DNA of 55,760 nt, from contig SVKY01000007.1 of NCBI GenBank assembly GCA_015068235.1, positions 1 to 55,760 on the forward strand. Direction: 5' to 3'. Under the pieces are notes generated by a model, which did not search any database, was not told the origin of the DNA, and saw nothing but the letters and a program-made list of their open reading frames with translations. The first letter of the stretch is position 1. Each line of letters starts with the position of its first letter. This DNA comes from Oscillospiraceae bacterium. GTDB lineage: Bacteria; Bacillota; Clostridia; Oscillospirales; Oscillospiraceae. This document shows, piece after piece, positions 33,670-42,000 of this stretch. Position numbers and translations under genes: made by a program.

Positions 33670-34524
33670 ATGCGCTGTTGCTTTGCCGATCTGGAGTTTG
33701 AATTTGACATAAAGGGCATGCCGATCGTTTCCGATGCGATGTGTAAGCCCTTTCTTTCCGATCTGACGACAAAGGCGGATTTTTTCTATTATGAAAAGCC
33801 GCTTGTGCCGCAGCTGCTCCACGGCAGCAAGCAGATCAAATATGCCGGCGGCTATGAGCTTTTGCAGACGGAAAACGGAATGTTCCATCGCAATCACTGG
33901 GCAACGTGCAGGAAGGCGTATGGCTTTTTTACCGACGATTTGGCAACGACAACGCCGATCTATGTCAACGAGGCTTTGATGCAGGAAATTCCGATCTCCG
34001 CAAGCTATTTTCTCAGCACGATCGGACTGCATCGCAAGCTGCTCAGCAAGGGTGCTGTGGTGCTGCATTGTTCTTATATCGAGCACAATGGAAAGGCGAT
34101 TTTATTCCTGGGACCCTCGGGGACAGGGAAATCAACGCAGGCGCAGCTTTGGCAGGAACATGAAAATGCGCAGATCATCAACGGCGATCGGGCGCTCCTT
34201 CGCAGAAGTAGCGGTCGTTGGATGGTCTACGGCTATCCATGCTGCGGTTCGTCCTCTGTTTGCATCAACAAAACACTGCCCTTGGCAGCGCTCGTCGTTT
34301 TGCGGCAAGGGAAGGAAAATATCATAGAGCCTCTGCGCGCAGCGAGGAAGATCTGTGTGCTTACCGCTGCGACTGAAGTTTACCCATGGGATTCATGGGA
34401 GGTTGCGCAAGCCTTTGACACTGCGCAGAATTTGAGCGGTTCGATACCGATGTTTCAATTCTCCTGCACAAAGGATCAGCGTGCAGTTGAGACTTTGAAA
34501 GAGTATTTGGAGACGATAGTATGA
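33670..34524 (+). CDS. HPr kinase/phosphorylase-like protein of the RiPP locus
   Basis: The product is 284 residues. The C-terminal half has the HprK P-loop GPSGTGKSTQAQLW (about 148-161) and an acidic INGDRALL (near 175), followed by YGYPCCGS, as in HprK-related kinases. The N-terminal half lacks the HprK regulatory domain. Relatives in lasso-peptide clusters phosphorylate a C-terminal serine of the precursor; the precursor here does end in serine. The start at MRCCFADLEF follows TGAGGTGG. The gene overlaps the radical SAM gene by 4 bases. Confidence 0.82.
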   Translation: MRCCFADLEFEFDIKGMPIVSDAMCKPFLSDLTTKADFFYYEKPLVPQLLHGSKQIKYAGGYELLQTENGMFHRNHWATCRKAYGFFTDDLATTTPIYVNEALMQEIPISASYFLSTIGLHRKLLSKGAVVLHCSYIEHNGKAILFLGPSGTGKSTQAQLWQEHENAQIINGDRALLRRSSGRWMVYGYPCCGSSSVCINKTLPLAALVVLRQGKENIIEPLRAARKICVLTAATEVYPWDSWEVAQAFDTAQNLSGSIPMFQFSCTKDQRAVETLKEYLETIV

Positions 34525-35612
34525 AAACGATCGTGGATTATTTGCATCAGAAGGCATCGGTGAATGCGGTACCGCTGAGCGGTGCGTTGGAGCTTTCGCC
34601 GGTGTGCAATTTTCGGTGCAAGATGTGCTATGTGCGCAAGACACCGCAACAGCTGCAAAAAGAAGGAAAAGCGTTGATCGATTGGAAAGCGTGGCTGGAG
34701 CTCGCCAAACAGTTCCGTGAGGCAGGGACCTTGTATCTGCTCTTAACGGGCGGAGAGCCGTTTTTGTATCCGCATTTCCGTGAGCTGTACCGGGCACTGC
34801 ACGAGATGGGATTTTTGCTTTCGATCAATACAAATGCGTCCATGATCGATGAGGAAACCATGCAGTGGCTGAGGAAATATGCACCGACAAGGATGAATGT
34901 TACGCTTTACGGAGCCTCGCCGGATACATATCAGCGTATTTGCGGCAATGCCGATGGTTATGACAGAGCTGTGCGCGCGATCCGATGGCTGCTTGATGCA
35001 GGGATTCCCGTGGTACTCAATGCCAGCATGATCCCCGAAAATGCTGACGATTTGGAGGCACTTGTGCAGATCGGAAAGGAGTTGGGCGTCAACACCCGCT
35101 TGAGCACCTATATGTTCCCGCCTGTGCGCAGAGAACGTGAGAGCACGGATTCCCGCTTTTCACCCGAGGTGGCAGCGCAGATGTTTATGAGAAAATGCAA
35201 ATCCCAGTTCGAAACGGATACTCTTTGCGAGATGTTCAAAAAGCAGGAAAGCAGAACGGATGATTGGGGAACACGGATGGACCATATGCGTTGCAGAGCC
35301 GGCAGAAGCAGCTTTTGGATCTCGTGGGACGGAACGATGGCGGCGTGCGGCTTGTTCGATTTTCCTCAGACGCAAAAGCCGTTTGAAGAACCGTTCATCG
35401 ATTGCTGGAAGCGATTGACGCACAGCGTCAGAACGGAGCCTGTTTTGAAGCAGTGCCGGGATTGTGAGCTCAGGCAGGTCTGCAATCCCTGCGCAGCAAC
35501 GGTTTATGCCGAATGCGGCGATGTCAACGGAAAAGCGGAATATCTTTGCCGCATGGCAGAGTGTACCAAACAAGAAATTTCAGCATTTTTATCGGAGGAA
35601 AACCATGATTAA
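34521..35612 (+). CDS. Radical SAM/SPASM peptide-modifying enzyme
   Basis: The product is 363 residues. The radical SAM cluster motif CNFRCKMC (C29, C33, C36) and the SAM-binding LTGGEPFLYP (near 75) lie in the N-terminal barrel. The C-terminal third is cysteine-rich (MRCRAG, AACGLFDF, QCRDCELRQVCNPC, AECGD, YLCRMAEC), the pattern of a SPASM domain with two auxiliary iron-sulfur clusters. Such enzymes install thioether, carbon-carbon or other crosslinks in ribosomal peptides. It is the third gene of the precursor-kinase-radical SAM-lipoprotein-PqqD set and overlaps both neighbours. The chemistry is not predictable from sequence. Confidence 0.92.
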   Translation: MKTIVDYLHQKASVNAVPLSGALELSPVCNFRCKMCYVRKTPQQLQKEGKALIDWKAWLELAKQFREAGTLYLLLTGGEPFLYPHFRELYRALHEMGFLLSINTNASMIDEETMQWLRKYAPTRMNVTLYGASPDTYQRICGNADGYDRAVRAIRWLLDAGIPVVLNASMIPENADDLEALVQIGKELGVNTRLSTYMFPPVRRERESTDSRFSPEVAAQMFMRKCKSQFETDTLCEMFKKQESRTDDWGTRMDHMRCRAGRSSFWISWDGTMAACGLFDFPQTQKPFEEPFIDCWKRLTHSVRTEPVLKQCRDCELRQVCNPCAATVYAECGDVNGKAEYLCRMAECTKQEISAFLSEENHD

Positions 35613-36366
35613 GAAAATCATAGCACTTGTAATGTTACTTGCACTGCTTCTGACAGCATGCTCGCAAACGTCGGATGCGACAACGGCTGCGCCCGATGCG
35701 GAAAATGGTCAGAGCGCTGCAACGGAGCAAATCGATACTGAGATCGCAGAAGAAACTACACAGAACAATGCCGATACCGGCGAAATTGCAGGCGGCGAAA
35801 CAGAACCTCAAAGCTCTGAGGGCACGAGTGAAAGTGAGCCTGCGCAGACGACGGAGGGCACAACGGATACTGAGTCCGTGCAGACGACGGAGGGCACAAC
35901 GGATACTGAGCCCGTGCAGACGATGGAAGGTACGACGGAAACTGAGCCTGAACAGACAACGGAAAGTGAGCCCGAGCAGACAACGCAAGGCACGAGCGAG
36001 CCGGTCGAGGTCAGGATTTATGAAGAATACCTTGCGGCGCTGACACTTTTTGCCCTGTCGATGGAATACCCCGATTTTGTTTTGCAGGGAATTTACAGCG
36101 GCACATCGGTTTCCATCGAGAACAAGATGAGCAGCTCCGGCGTCTATACGATGTTTGAAAGCGGCGGCAGCAGCTTAATCGCTCATGTTTATCCCATCGA
36201 TGCCGAACGAACCGAACCCGGAACCTCCGATCTGTATGCGGCGGAATTGGGCTTTGCGGCGTTTGATTTGGTCGAGAGCAGAGACGACAACTACAGCGAA
36301 ATTCCGCAGGATGTTTATACAGGCTTGCTGTCTGAGATCAGCGGTGTGAGCATATTCAGCCACTAA
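35605..36366 (+). CDS. Lipoprotein with Thr/Glu-rich repeat stalk inside the RiPP locus
   Basis: The product is 253 residues. A lipoprotein signal with lipobox LLTACS (Cys19) predicts outer-leaflet anchoring after Lgt processing. Residues about 75-135 are tandem degenerate units (TTEGTTDTE, SVQ/PVQ...) forming a low-complexity acidic stalk. A compact C-terminal domain (about 136-253: EEYLAALTLFALSMEYPDFVLQGIYSGTSVSIENKMSSSGVY...) has no family I recognise. It overlaps the radical SAM gene by 8 bases and PqqD follows 12 bases later. It may be an immunity, receptor or export partner; that is inference. Confidence 0.85.
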   Translation: MIKKIIALVMLLALLLTACSQTSDATTAAPDAENGQSAATEQIDTEIAEETTQNNADTGEIAGGETEPQSSEGTSESEPAQTTEGTTDTESVQTTEGTTDTEPVQTMEGTTETEPEQTTESEPEQTTQGTSEPVEVRIYEEYLAALTLFALSMEYPDFVLQGIYSGTSVSIENKMSSSGVYTMFESGGSSLIAHVYPIDAERTEPGTSDLYAAELGFAAFDLVESRDDNYSEIPQDVYTGLLSEISGVSIFSH

Positions 36367-36378
36367 GAGGATGCAGAT

Positions 36379-36645
36379 ATGAAGCTGAAATATGAATTTA
36401 CGGTTCGTGAGATCATGGGCGAATACGCATTGGTTCCGATGGGCGAAAGTGCTTTGCGGCTCAACGGTATGATCATTACGAATGCAGTGGGCGCCTTGCT
36501 GTGTGAGAAGCTGCGTGAGGAGGCTGAGACGGACGAACTGGTGCAGGCGGTTTTGGACGAATTTGAGATCGATGAGGAAACCGCCAAACACGATGTCGGG
36601 GAATTTATCTCCTATCTGCGCAGTGCCCAACTCCTGACGGAATAA
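36379..36645 (+). CDS. PqqD-like precursor recognition protein
   Basis: The product is 88 residues with the PqqD/RRE fold pattern: N-terminal strands (YEFTVREIMGEYALVPMG), LNGMIITNAVGALLCEKLREEAETDELVQAVLDEFEID and a C-terminal helix ending LRSAQLLTE. Stand-alone PqqD proteins bind the leader of a precursor and present it to the radical SAM enzyme. GAGGATGC precedes the start. A terminator directly follows, closing the locus. Confidence 0.9.
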   Translation: MKLKYEFTVREIMGEYALVPMGESALRLNGMIITNAVGALLCEKLREEAETDELVQAVLDEFEIDEETAKHDVGEFISYLRSAQLLTE

Positions 36646-36660
36646 AAATGATTATAATAT

Positions 36661-36698
36661 AATGTGTACCGAGTTATTCCCCGGTACACATTTTTTTT
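36661..36698 (+). terminator. Terminator of the RiPP locus
   Basis: AATGTGTACCG pairs with CGGTACACATT and is followed by T8. Confidence 0.92.
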
Positions 36699-36731
36699 CA
36701 TAACAATTTCATAACATCTTGGATGTATTAT
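36696..36731 (+). promoter_or_regulatory. Direct-repeat activator site plus -10 box, second copy
   Basis: TTTCATAACAA and TTTCATAACAT are tandem 11-base units, followed after 8 bases by TATTAT. The geometry and most bases equal those at 28332-28367. It starts inside the T-tract of the RiPP terminator. The first object downstream is repeat B at 36759, then the pilus promoter, so the transcript's target is unclear. Confidence 0.5.
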
Positions 36732-36758
36732 AATATCAACCAATGGCAGTGTTTTCAA

Positions 36759-36966
36759 ATTCCGATTTATCGCTGAATTACAAATTTTGAACTGTAGGGG
36801 AGGGTCATGACCCTCCCGCACAGAAAACGGTAGAATTTTGCAGCAAACCAATGTGAAAACGTAATATTTTACGATAATTAACAACAATTATGGTGGTTCC
36901 TGCACACGGGAGGGTCATGACCCTCCCCTACAGTGTGAAACGATAATCTCACCGATAAATCGGAAT
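36759..36966. repeat. Repeat family B, complete two-palindrome copy
   Basis: The element is 208 bp with perfect 14-base terminal inverted repeats ATTCCGATTTATCG/CGATAAATCGGAAT. Inside are two palindromes (GGGAGGGTCATGACCCTCCC) separated by about 95 bases that contain ACGTAATATTTTACG and an ACAATTAT-type segment. This copy defines the family; others are shorter or interrupted. The remaining 607-base gap holds the terminator, two promoters and a leader of about 115 bases. Confidence 0.9.
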
Positions 36967-37101
36967 TTGCTGGTGCGTTTGGGTTGGGCAACGGCGTGTT
37001 GATATGATTAGAAAAAGTGACCAAAAATACTGTTGCGACAGGGTGATTTTTTAGATTTGTTTGGTAAAAACACCGAAAAATTTTTGTTTATCGGGAAAAT
37101 A

Positions 37102-37130
37102 TTGACTTTTCGAAAATTGAGGGGTAAAAT
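37102..37130 (+). promoter_or_regulatory. Promoter of the pilus operon
   Basis: TTGACT, 17 bases and TAAAAT. The leader to the TetR start is about 115 bases and contains the short palindrome AGTGAACACT (37212-37221), a candidate TetR operator. Confidence 0.65.
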
Positions 37131-37252
37131 GGGCATGTAATGAAGATTTGCCGATGTCGTTTGCCCATTTACGCATCGTTTTAGCAAGTCTTTTTTTATG
37201 CTTTTAATGTTAGTGAACACTTAAACTTATGCTTACGATTGGAGGAGCACGT

Positions 37253-37906
37253 TTGGCAAGACCCTCGAAACATGAAGAAATGCGCCGAAAGCTTAAAAAG
37301 GCTGCCATCCGCATTGCGGCACGTGAGGGAATTGAGAACCTCACAACAAAGAAAATTGCCCGTGCCGCAAGCTTGGCTGAGGTTTACATATATAGATACT
37401 TTGACGGAAAGGATGACCTTCTCCAAAGATGTTTTTTGGATATTGACAAGCAAATCGGTGAGATCGTATGTCAAGCCTGCGTTGAAACGCAGAAAAACGG
37501 CGATACGATGTACACCGCTATCCAATATATTTGGATGAAATATTGGGATTTTCTGTTGCGTCATCCGGAAAATACACTGTATTACTTCCGCTATTATCTG
37601 TCTGCGAATTATACCGATGATGCTGCGCAGCAGAGAAGAAAGAATTACGAGAATTTGGTTACAAAGGCGCTGTCGGAGACGAGACGAACGATATTTTCAG
37701 ACCGCGATATACTGTGGGGCTTGTTGGATCATGTGACGGATAATACCCTAATTTGCGCTGTGCGTATGATCAGAGATAGGGTAATCCGTGAAAGATCCAA
37801 ACCGACACAAGCAGAGGTGGAGCTGATTTATCGACTTGTGGTCATTCCTGCCATCCATGTGGTGAATGAAGTTTTGATCGAAAGCGAGAACAATCATGAC
37901 GGATAA
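37253..37906 (+). CDS. TetR-family regulator heading the pilus operon
   Basis: The product is 217 residues. The N-terminal HTH (AAIRIAAREGIENLTTKKIARAASLAEVYIYRYFDGKDDLLQRCF, about 17-60) is typical TetR; the C-terminal ligand domain is not assignable. I chose a TTG start at 37253 because GGAGGAG precedes it at normal spacing; the in-frame ATG at 37229 lies before that site. The gene overlaps the coiled-coil gene by 11 bases. Autoregulation through the AGTGAACACT palindrome upstream is a guess. Confidence 0.88.
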   Translation: MARPSKHEEMRRKLKKAAIRIAAREGIENLTTKKIARAASLAEVYIYRYFDGKDDLLQRCFLDIDKQIGEIVCQACVETQKNGDTMYTAIQYIWMKYWDFLLRHPENTLYYFRYYLSANYTDDAAQQRRKNYENLVTKALSETRRTIFSDRDILWGLLDHVTDNTLICAVRMIRDRVIRERSKPTQAEVELIYRLVVIPAIHVVNEVLIESENNHDG

Positions 37907-38411
37907 GGATTTCAGGAAGCTCAATCGCACAGAGCTTTTGGAGCTTCTGATCAAGCAGACGAAGGAAAATGAGACGCTTCAGATGCAGCTTGGTGCGCTC
38001 AACACACGCATTTCAGAGCTTGAGCAGCAGCTGCAGCAACGTACAATTATGATCGAAAATGCCGGCTCGATCGCTGAGGCGAGCTTACAGCTTAACGGTG
38101 TTTTTGAGGCGGCGCAGAGGGCTGCGCAGGAATATCTTGACAGCATTCACCTGCGTTATCAGGCGCAGGAGGAATATGCGCAGCGAGCCGAGGCGGAGAC
38201 GAAAACAAAGGCCGATCAAATGCTTCGCCAAGCCGAGCAGCGCTGCAAGCTTCTGGAAAGCGCAACGACAAGAAAGTGCGAGGAAATGACGGCAAAGGCA
38301 AGTCGGGAGTCGCAGGAATATTGGGATCAGGTTTCTTCCAAGCTTGACGAGTATCTCAAGCAGCGTGCAGATTTGCGTGAGCTGCTGTCGGTCAATTACA
38401 GAAAAATTTAG
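37896..38411 (+). CDS. Coiled-coil protein of the pilus operon
   Basis: The product is 171 residues and almost entirely helical: a leucine-rich N-terminus (LNRTELLELLIKQTKENETLQMQLGALNTRISELEQQLQQR, 8-50) and a long Ala/Gln/Glu-rich helix (65-150) with two cysteines. There is no signal peptide or membrane segment, so it is cytoplasmic. The position between the regulator and the signal peptidase suggests a role in pilus gene control or assembly, but no function is known. Confidence 0.82.
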   Translation: MTDKDFRKLNRTELLELLIKQTKENETLQMQLGALNTRISELEQQLQQRTIMIENAGSIAEASLQLNGVFEAAQRAAQEYLDSIHLRYQAQEEYAQRAEAETKTKADQMLRQAEQRCKLLESATTRKCEEMTAKASRESQEYWDQVSSKLDEYLKQRADLRELLSVNYRKI

Positions 38412-38422
38412 GCGGAGATTTG

Positions 38423-39007
38423 ATGAAAAAGAAAAAATCTCAGGAGCTGCCCACATTAGATGTTATGGAGGCGGAGCTGAAGCGGGTCAAATACCGCAGA
38501 CGCTACGCAAGGGTACTGCGCAGTACGCTCTACACGCTGATCACGGTTGCGGCGGTTGCAGTTCTGGTTGCAACGCTGTGGCTGCCGGTTTTGCAGATCC
38601 ATGGCAGCTCGATGACACCTACGCTTTATGATGGCAATATCATTGTTTCGGTAAAGGACAGTGAATTTGAAAGCGGAGATATTATCGCTTTCTACTATAA
38701 TAATAAGATCCTCGTGAAGCGAGTGATCGCACAGCCCGGTGAATGGGTCAATATTGATGAAGATGGTACGGTCTATGTTAATGGTGTTGCCTTGGACGAG
38801 CCGTACCTGACGGAGAAAGCGCTTGGCGAGTGCAATATTGAATTGCCTTATCAGGTGCCTGCGGCGAAGATCTTTGTCATGGGCGATCACAGAAGCGTTT
38901 CGGCAGATTCGAGAAATACAGCAGTTGGCTGTGTGGCAGAGGAACAAATTGTCGGAAAAATCGTATTCCGTGTTTGGCCGTTAGCACAATTTGGTCCGGT
39001 AGGATAG
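38423..39007 (+). CDS. Signal peptidase I of the pilus operon
   Basis: The product is 194 residues: cytoplasmic N-terminus, one membrane segment (LYTLITVAAVAVLVATLWLPVL, about 38-60), then box B GSSMTPTL (catalytic serine near 68), box D KRVIAQPGEW (catalytic lysine near 98) and box E GDHRSVSADSRN. Pilus loci often carry their own signal peptidase (SipA type) that helps polymerisation; unlike inactive streptococcal SipA, both the Ser and the Lys are present here. The ATG at 38423 was preferred to a TTG one codon earlier. Confidence 0.93.
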   Translation: MKKKKSQELPTLDVMEAELKRVKYRRRYARVLRSTLYTLITVAAVAVLVATLWLPVLQIHGSSMTPTLYDGNIIVSVKDSEFESGDIIAFYYNNKILVKRVIAQPGEWVNIDEDGTVYVNGVALDEPYLTEKALGECNIELPYQVPAAKIFVMGDHRSVSADSRNTAVGCVAEEQIVGKIVFRVWPLAQFGPVG

Positions 39008-39028
39008 ATGAAAGGTGGTGAGTCACGA

Positions 39029-42000
39029 ATGAAATATGATGCCCTTCAGCAGGCGGCAGTCTATAGCAAGGTGCGCAAGCGCAAAAAGCGTTGGCACAAG
39101 GTCGTGACTTGCCTTGCAGCGATCGTTGTGTTCTGCACAGCGTATGCATTGATTTTGCCTGCAATTACACAGGAACGTCCAACGTTCTGTGGTTATGAGG
39201 AGCATACGCATAGCGAAGAATGTATGCACAAAACGGTGACGCTTTCGTGCGACCCATCGCAGCATACGCATACAGATGCGTGCTATGATGCGTTGGGGAA
39301 CTACCTGTGTGGTATCAGCGATGTGCTATTGCATTCACATAGCGAGATTTGCTATGATGCTGATGGCGCTTTGAGATGTAAATTGGCGCAGATAAGCGCC
39401 CATGAGCATTCGCAGGAATGCTATGGAGAACCGAGCTTGATCTGCGAGCCGATCGAGCATGTACACAATGAAGAATGCTATGATGCACCGCTTCTGATCT
39501 GCACTGAGGAGACACAGCTCCACGAGCATGACGAAACGTGCTACGATGCACCGATTTTGATGTGTACAAATGAAGATCCCGAGCATACACATGAGGAAAT
39601 CTGCTATGCACAGCCGGTCTTAAATTGCACGGTGAAGCTTGAAGCGCATGAGCATGATGAGACCTGCTACGCCGAGCCTGTTCTGCATTGCACGCAGGAG
39701 TATGAAGCGCATGAGCATACGGATATGTGTTATGGGCAAGCTCCTGTCGTATGTGAGATGACCGAGCTTGTACCGCATTGTCATAATGCCGATTGTGCGG
39801 CACAGGGATGCACACTTCCGATCATATGCGAGCATGTACATCACGATCAATGCTTCACCTCCGAGGAGACGGGCATATTTTGTGAAAAAGAAGAACATAT
39901 ACATAATGACTATTGCTACATCGACAAGAGTGCCGATGTTGAAACAGCCAAAGCCTGGGAGGCAACGCTTCCGCAGGAGCTGAGCGGCGTTTGGGCAGAG
40001 GATGCCTTGTCCGTTGCGCTCAGCCAGCTTGGCTATCACGAAAGTGAAACAAATGCTGAAATTACGGCAGACGGCGTAGTGAAGGGCTATTCACGCTATG
40101 GCGCTTGGTATGGCGATCCTTACGGTGACTGGTGCGCAATGTTTGCCTCCTTCTGCCTGAATTATGCACAGGCAAAGCAAGAATTTATCCCATTTGAAGC
40201 AAATTGCCAGCGTTGGGTCGAGAAGCTTACGGAAAATGAGCTTTATGTTCCTGCTGAGAGCCATGTGATCGAAAGCGGTGATCTGATCTTCTTTGATTAT
40301 GAGGGAGATAATTCCGCAGATCATGTTGGTTTGGTTGTGGAGCTGATCCCTGCGGATGAAGATCATCCCGCGAGAGTCAAGACCATTGAGGGCAATAGCA
40401 GTAACTGTGTCAAACATAATGAGTATGAGTTGACGAACCCGAACATCATGGGCTACGGCGATGTGAGCAAGGCACAGAAAAATTATGACCTCACCATCGT
40501 ACAGGAGCTGTCTTATACAGACGATAGCGTTACGGTGAAGGCAACTTATACCGAAGCGGCGCAGATTCCCGAGGGTGCGCAGCTGTCTGTGAAGGCGATC
40601 GACGCTGAGGCTTCCTTGGAAGCATATGAGAGCTGCTATCAGGAGGCACAATCGCTTCTTAGCAAGGCAGACAGCGATCTGAATGAAACGATCATTACGG
40701 ATTTCAAGCTTTATGATATCTGCTTTGTTTTAGAAGGTGAGGAGATCCAACCTTCCGATACGGTTGACATTCAGATCACCCTTCCTGAGACAAAGCTGAA
40801 CAAGGATGCTTGCGTGAGTGTCATTCACTATGAAGATGACGGTGCGCAGTTCCCGACCGAGCAGGAGTATAAGCTCGATGAAGAAGGCGTACTCAATACA
40901 CAGTTTGAAACGGACAGCTTCTCCCTGTTTGCGGTCGTTACGACGGAAAGCGAAGAGAAATCTATCGTCAATATGTCGCAGTACAGCGTGACGAGGACGA
41001 ATGTTTCTCAGCTCAACGGTATGACGTTTGCCATTGCAGCAGGTGATTATGCTTTGCATGTCAATGCAAGCAATGCACTTGTGACGAAGAAGCTGCTTAC
41101 CCTTGAGGATTCGAGCAAAACAGGTGACGAAGGTCTTGCGAGATGGACCTTTGAACAAAGCAGTGGCAGCAACTACTATTTGTATACGACGCAGGCTGAT
41201 ACGGTAATGTATCTTGCTTGGACGAACGGAACACTTGCCTTGGTGACCGAAAGAGCTTCGGCAACGGTGTTCACCGCAGCAAGAACGGGTACGAATTTGA
41301 CGTTGGCAAACAGCGGCTCGTATCTCAAGCTGAGCGATACCGGCGTGAGCATGGGAACTTCGACAGCGCTGAGTCTGTATACGGTACCGACCGGTACATT
41401 CAGTGTTGTGTTTGATTGCCAGATCGGAAATCCGAAGTACATGGGCAGCAATAATCGAAAGTACACCATCTCTTCAGAAACATTGGCAGCACTGGGCATT
41501 ACGGATCTGTCTGCTTGGAAGAACCGCACGACCGACGCAAGCGGCATGATCAAGCTGCCGACACCTGAGGAAACTCCGATCCCAGGCAACTATCCGCTGA
41601 AGCTTAACGGTTGGTACGATATAGTCAATAAGGTTTTCTACGACAGCTCCATGTTCGGCAAAGAGATCAAGGTGACCAATGACACCATCTTCTATCCCGA
41701 ATGGATCGCAGAGACCTATGACATTGGTCAGGATGAAGGTTTGACCACAACTCCGCAGCCGGATACCAGTGATTTTATCAATACCTATGTGTTTGACTAT
41801 ACGGAGTTGTTTAATACGCATAGCGCAAACTATAGCACTTCGGATGGTAACTGGTATTTTGATCCCGACAGTGAGCTTGGATTTTTCTTCTTTGACTACT
41901 TGGATTCAGGCAACATCTCTTATATGTTAAATAAGGATAATGCTGTTGATGGCGTTACGGTCAATGCAGAGAAGACAGCAGGCACTCGTGGTTCAAGCGT

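Noticed and set aside
36612-36887. Frames with an EGHDPPLQ-like peptide (also near 48233 and 55373)
   Set aside because: They are translations of the family B palindrome, not genes.
39180-39930. CRISPR-like array, because of the regular repetition
   Set aside because: The repetition is at protein level within one long frame; the DNA units vary and lack constant repeats.
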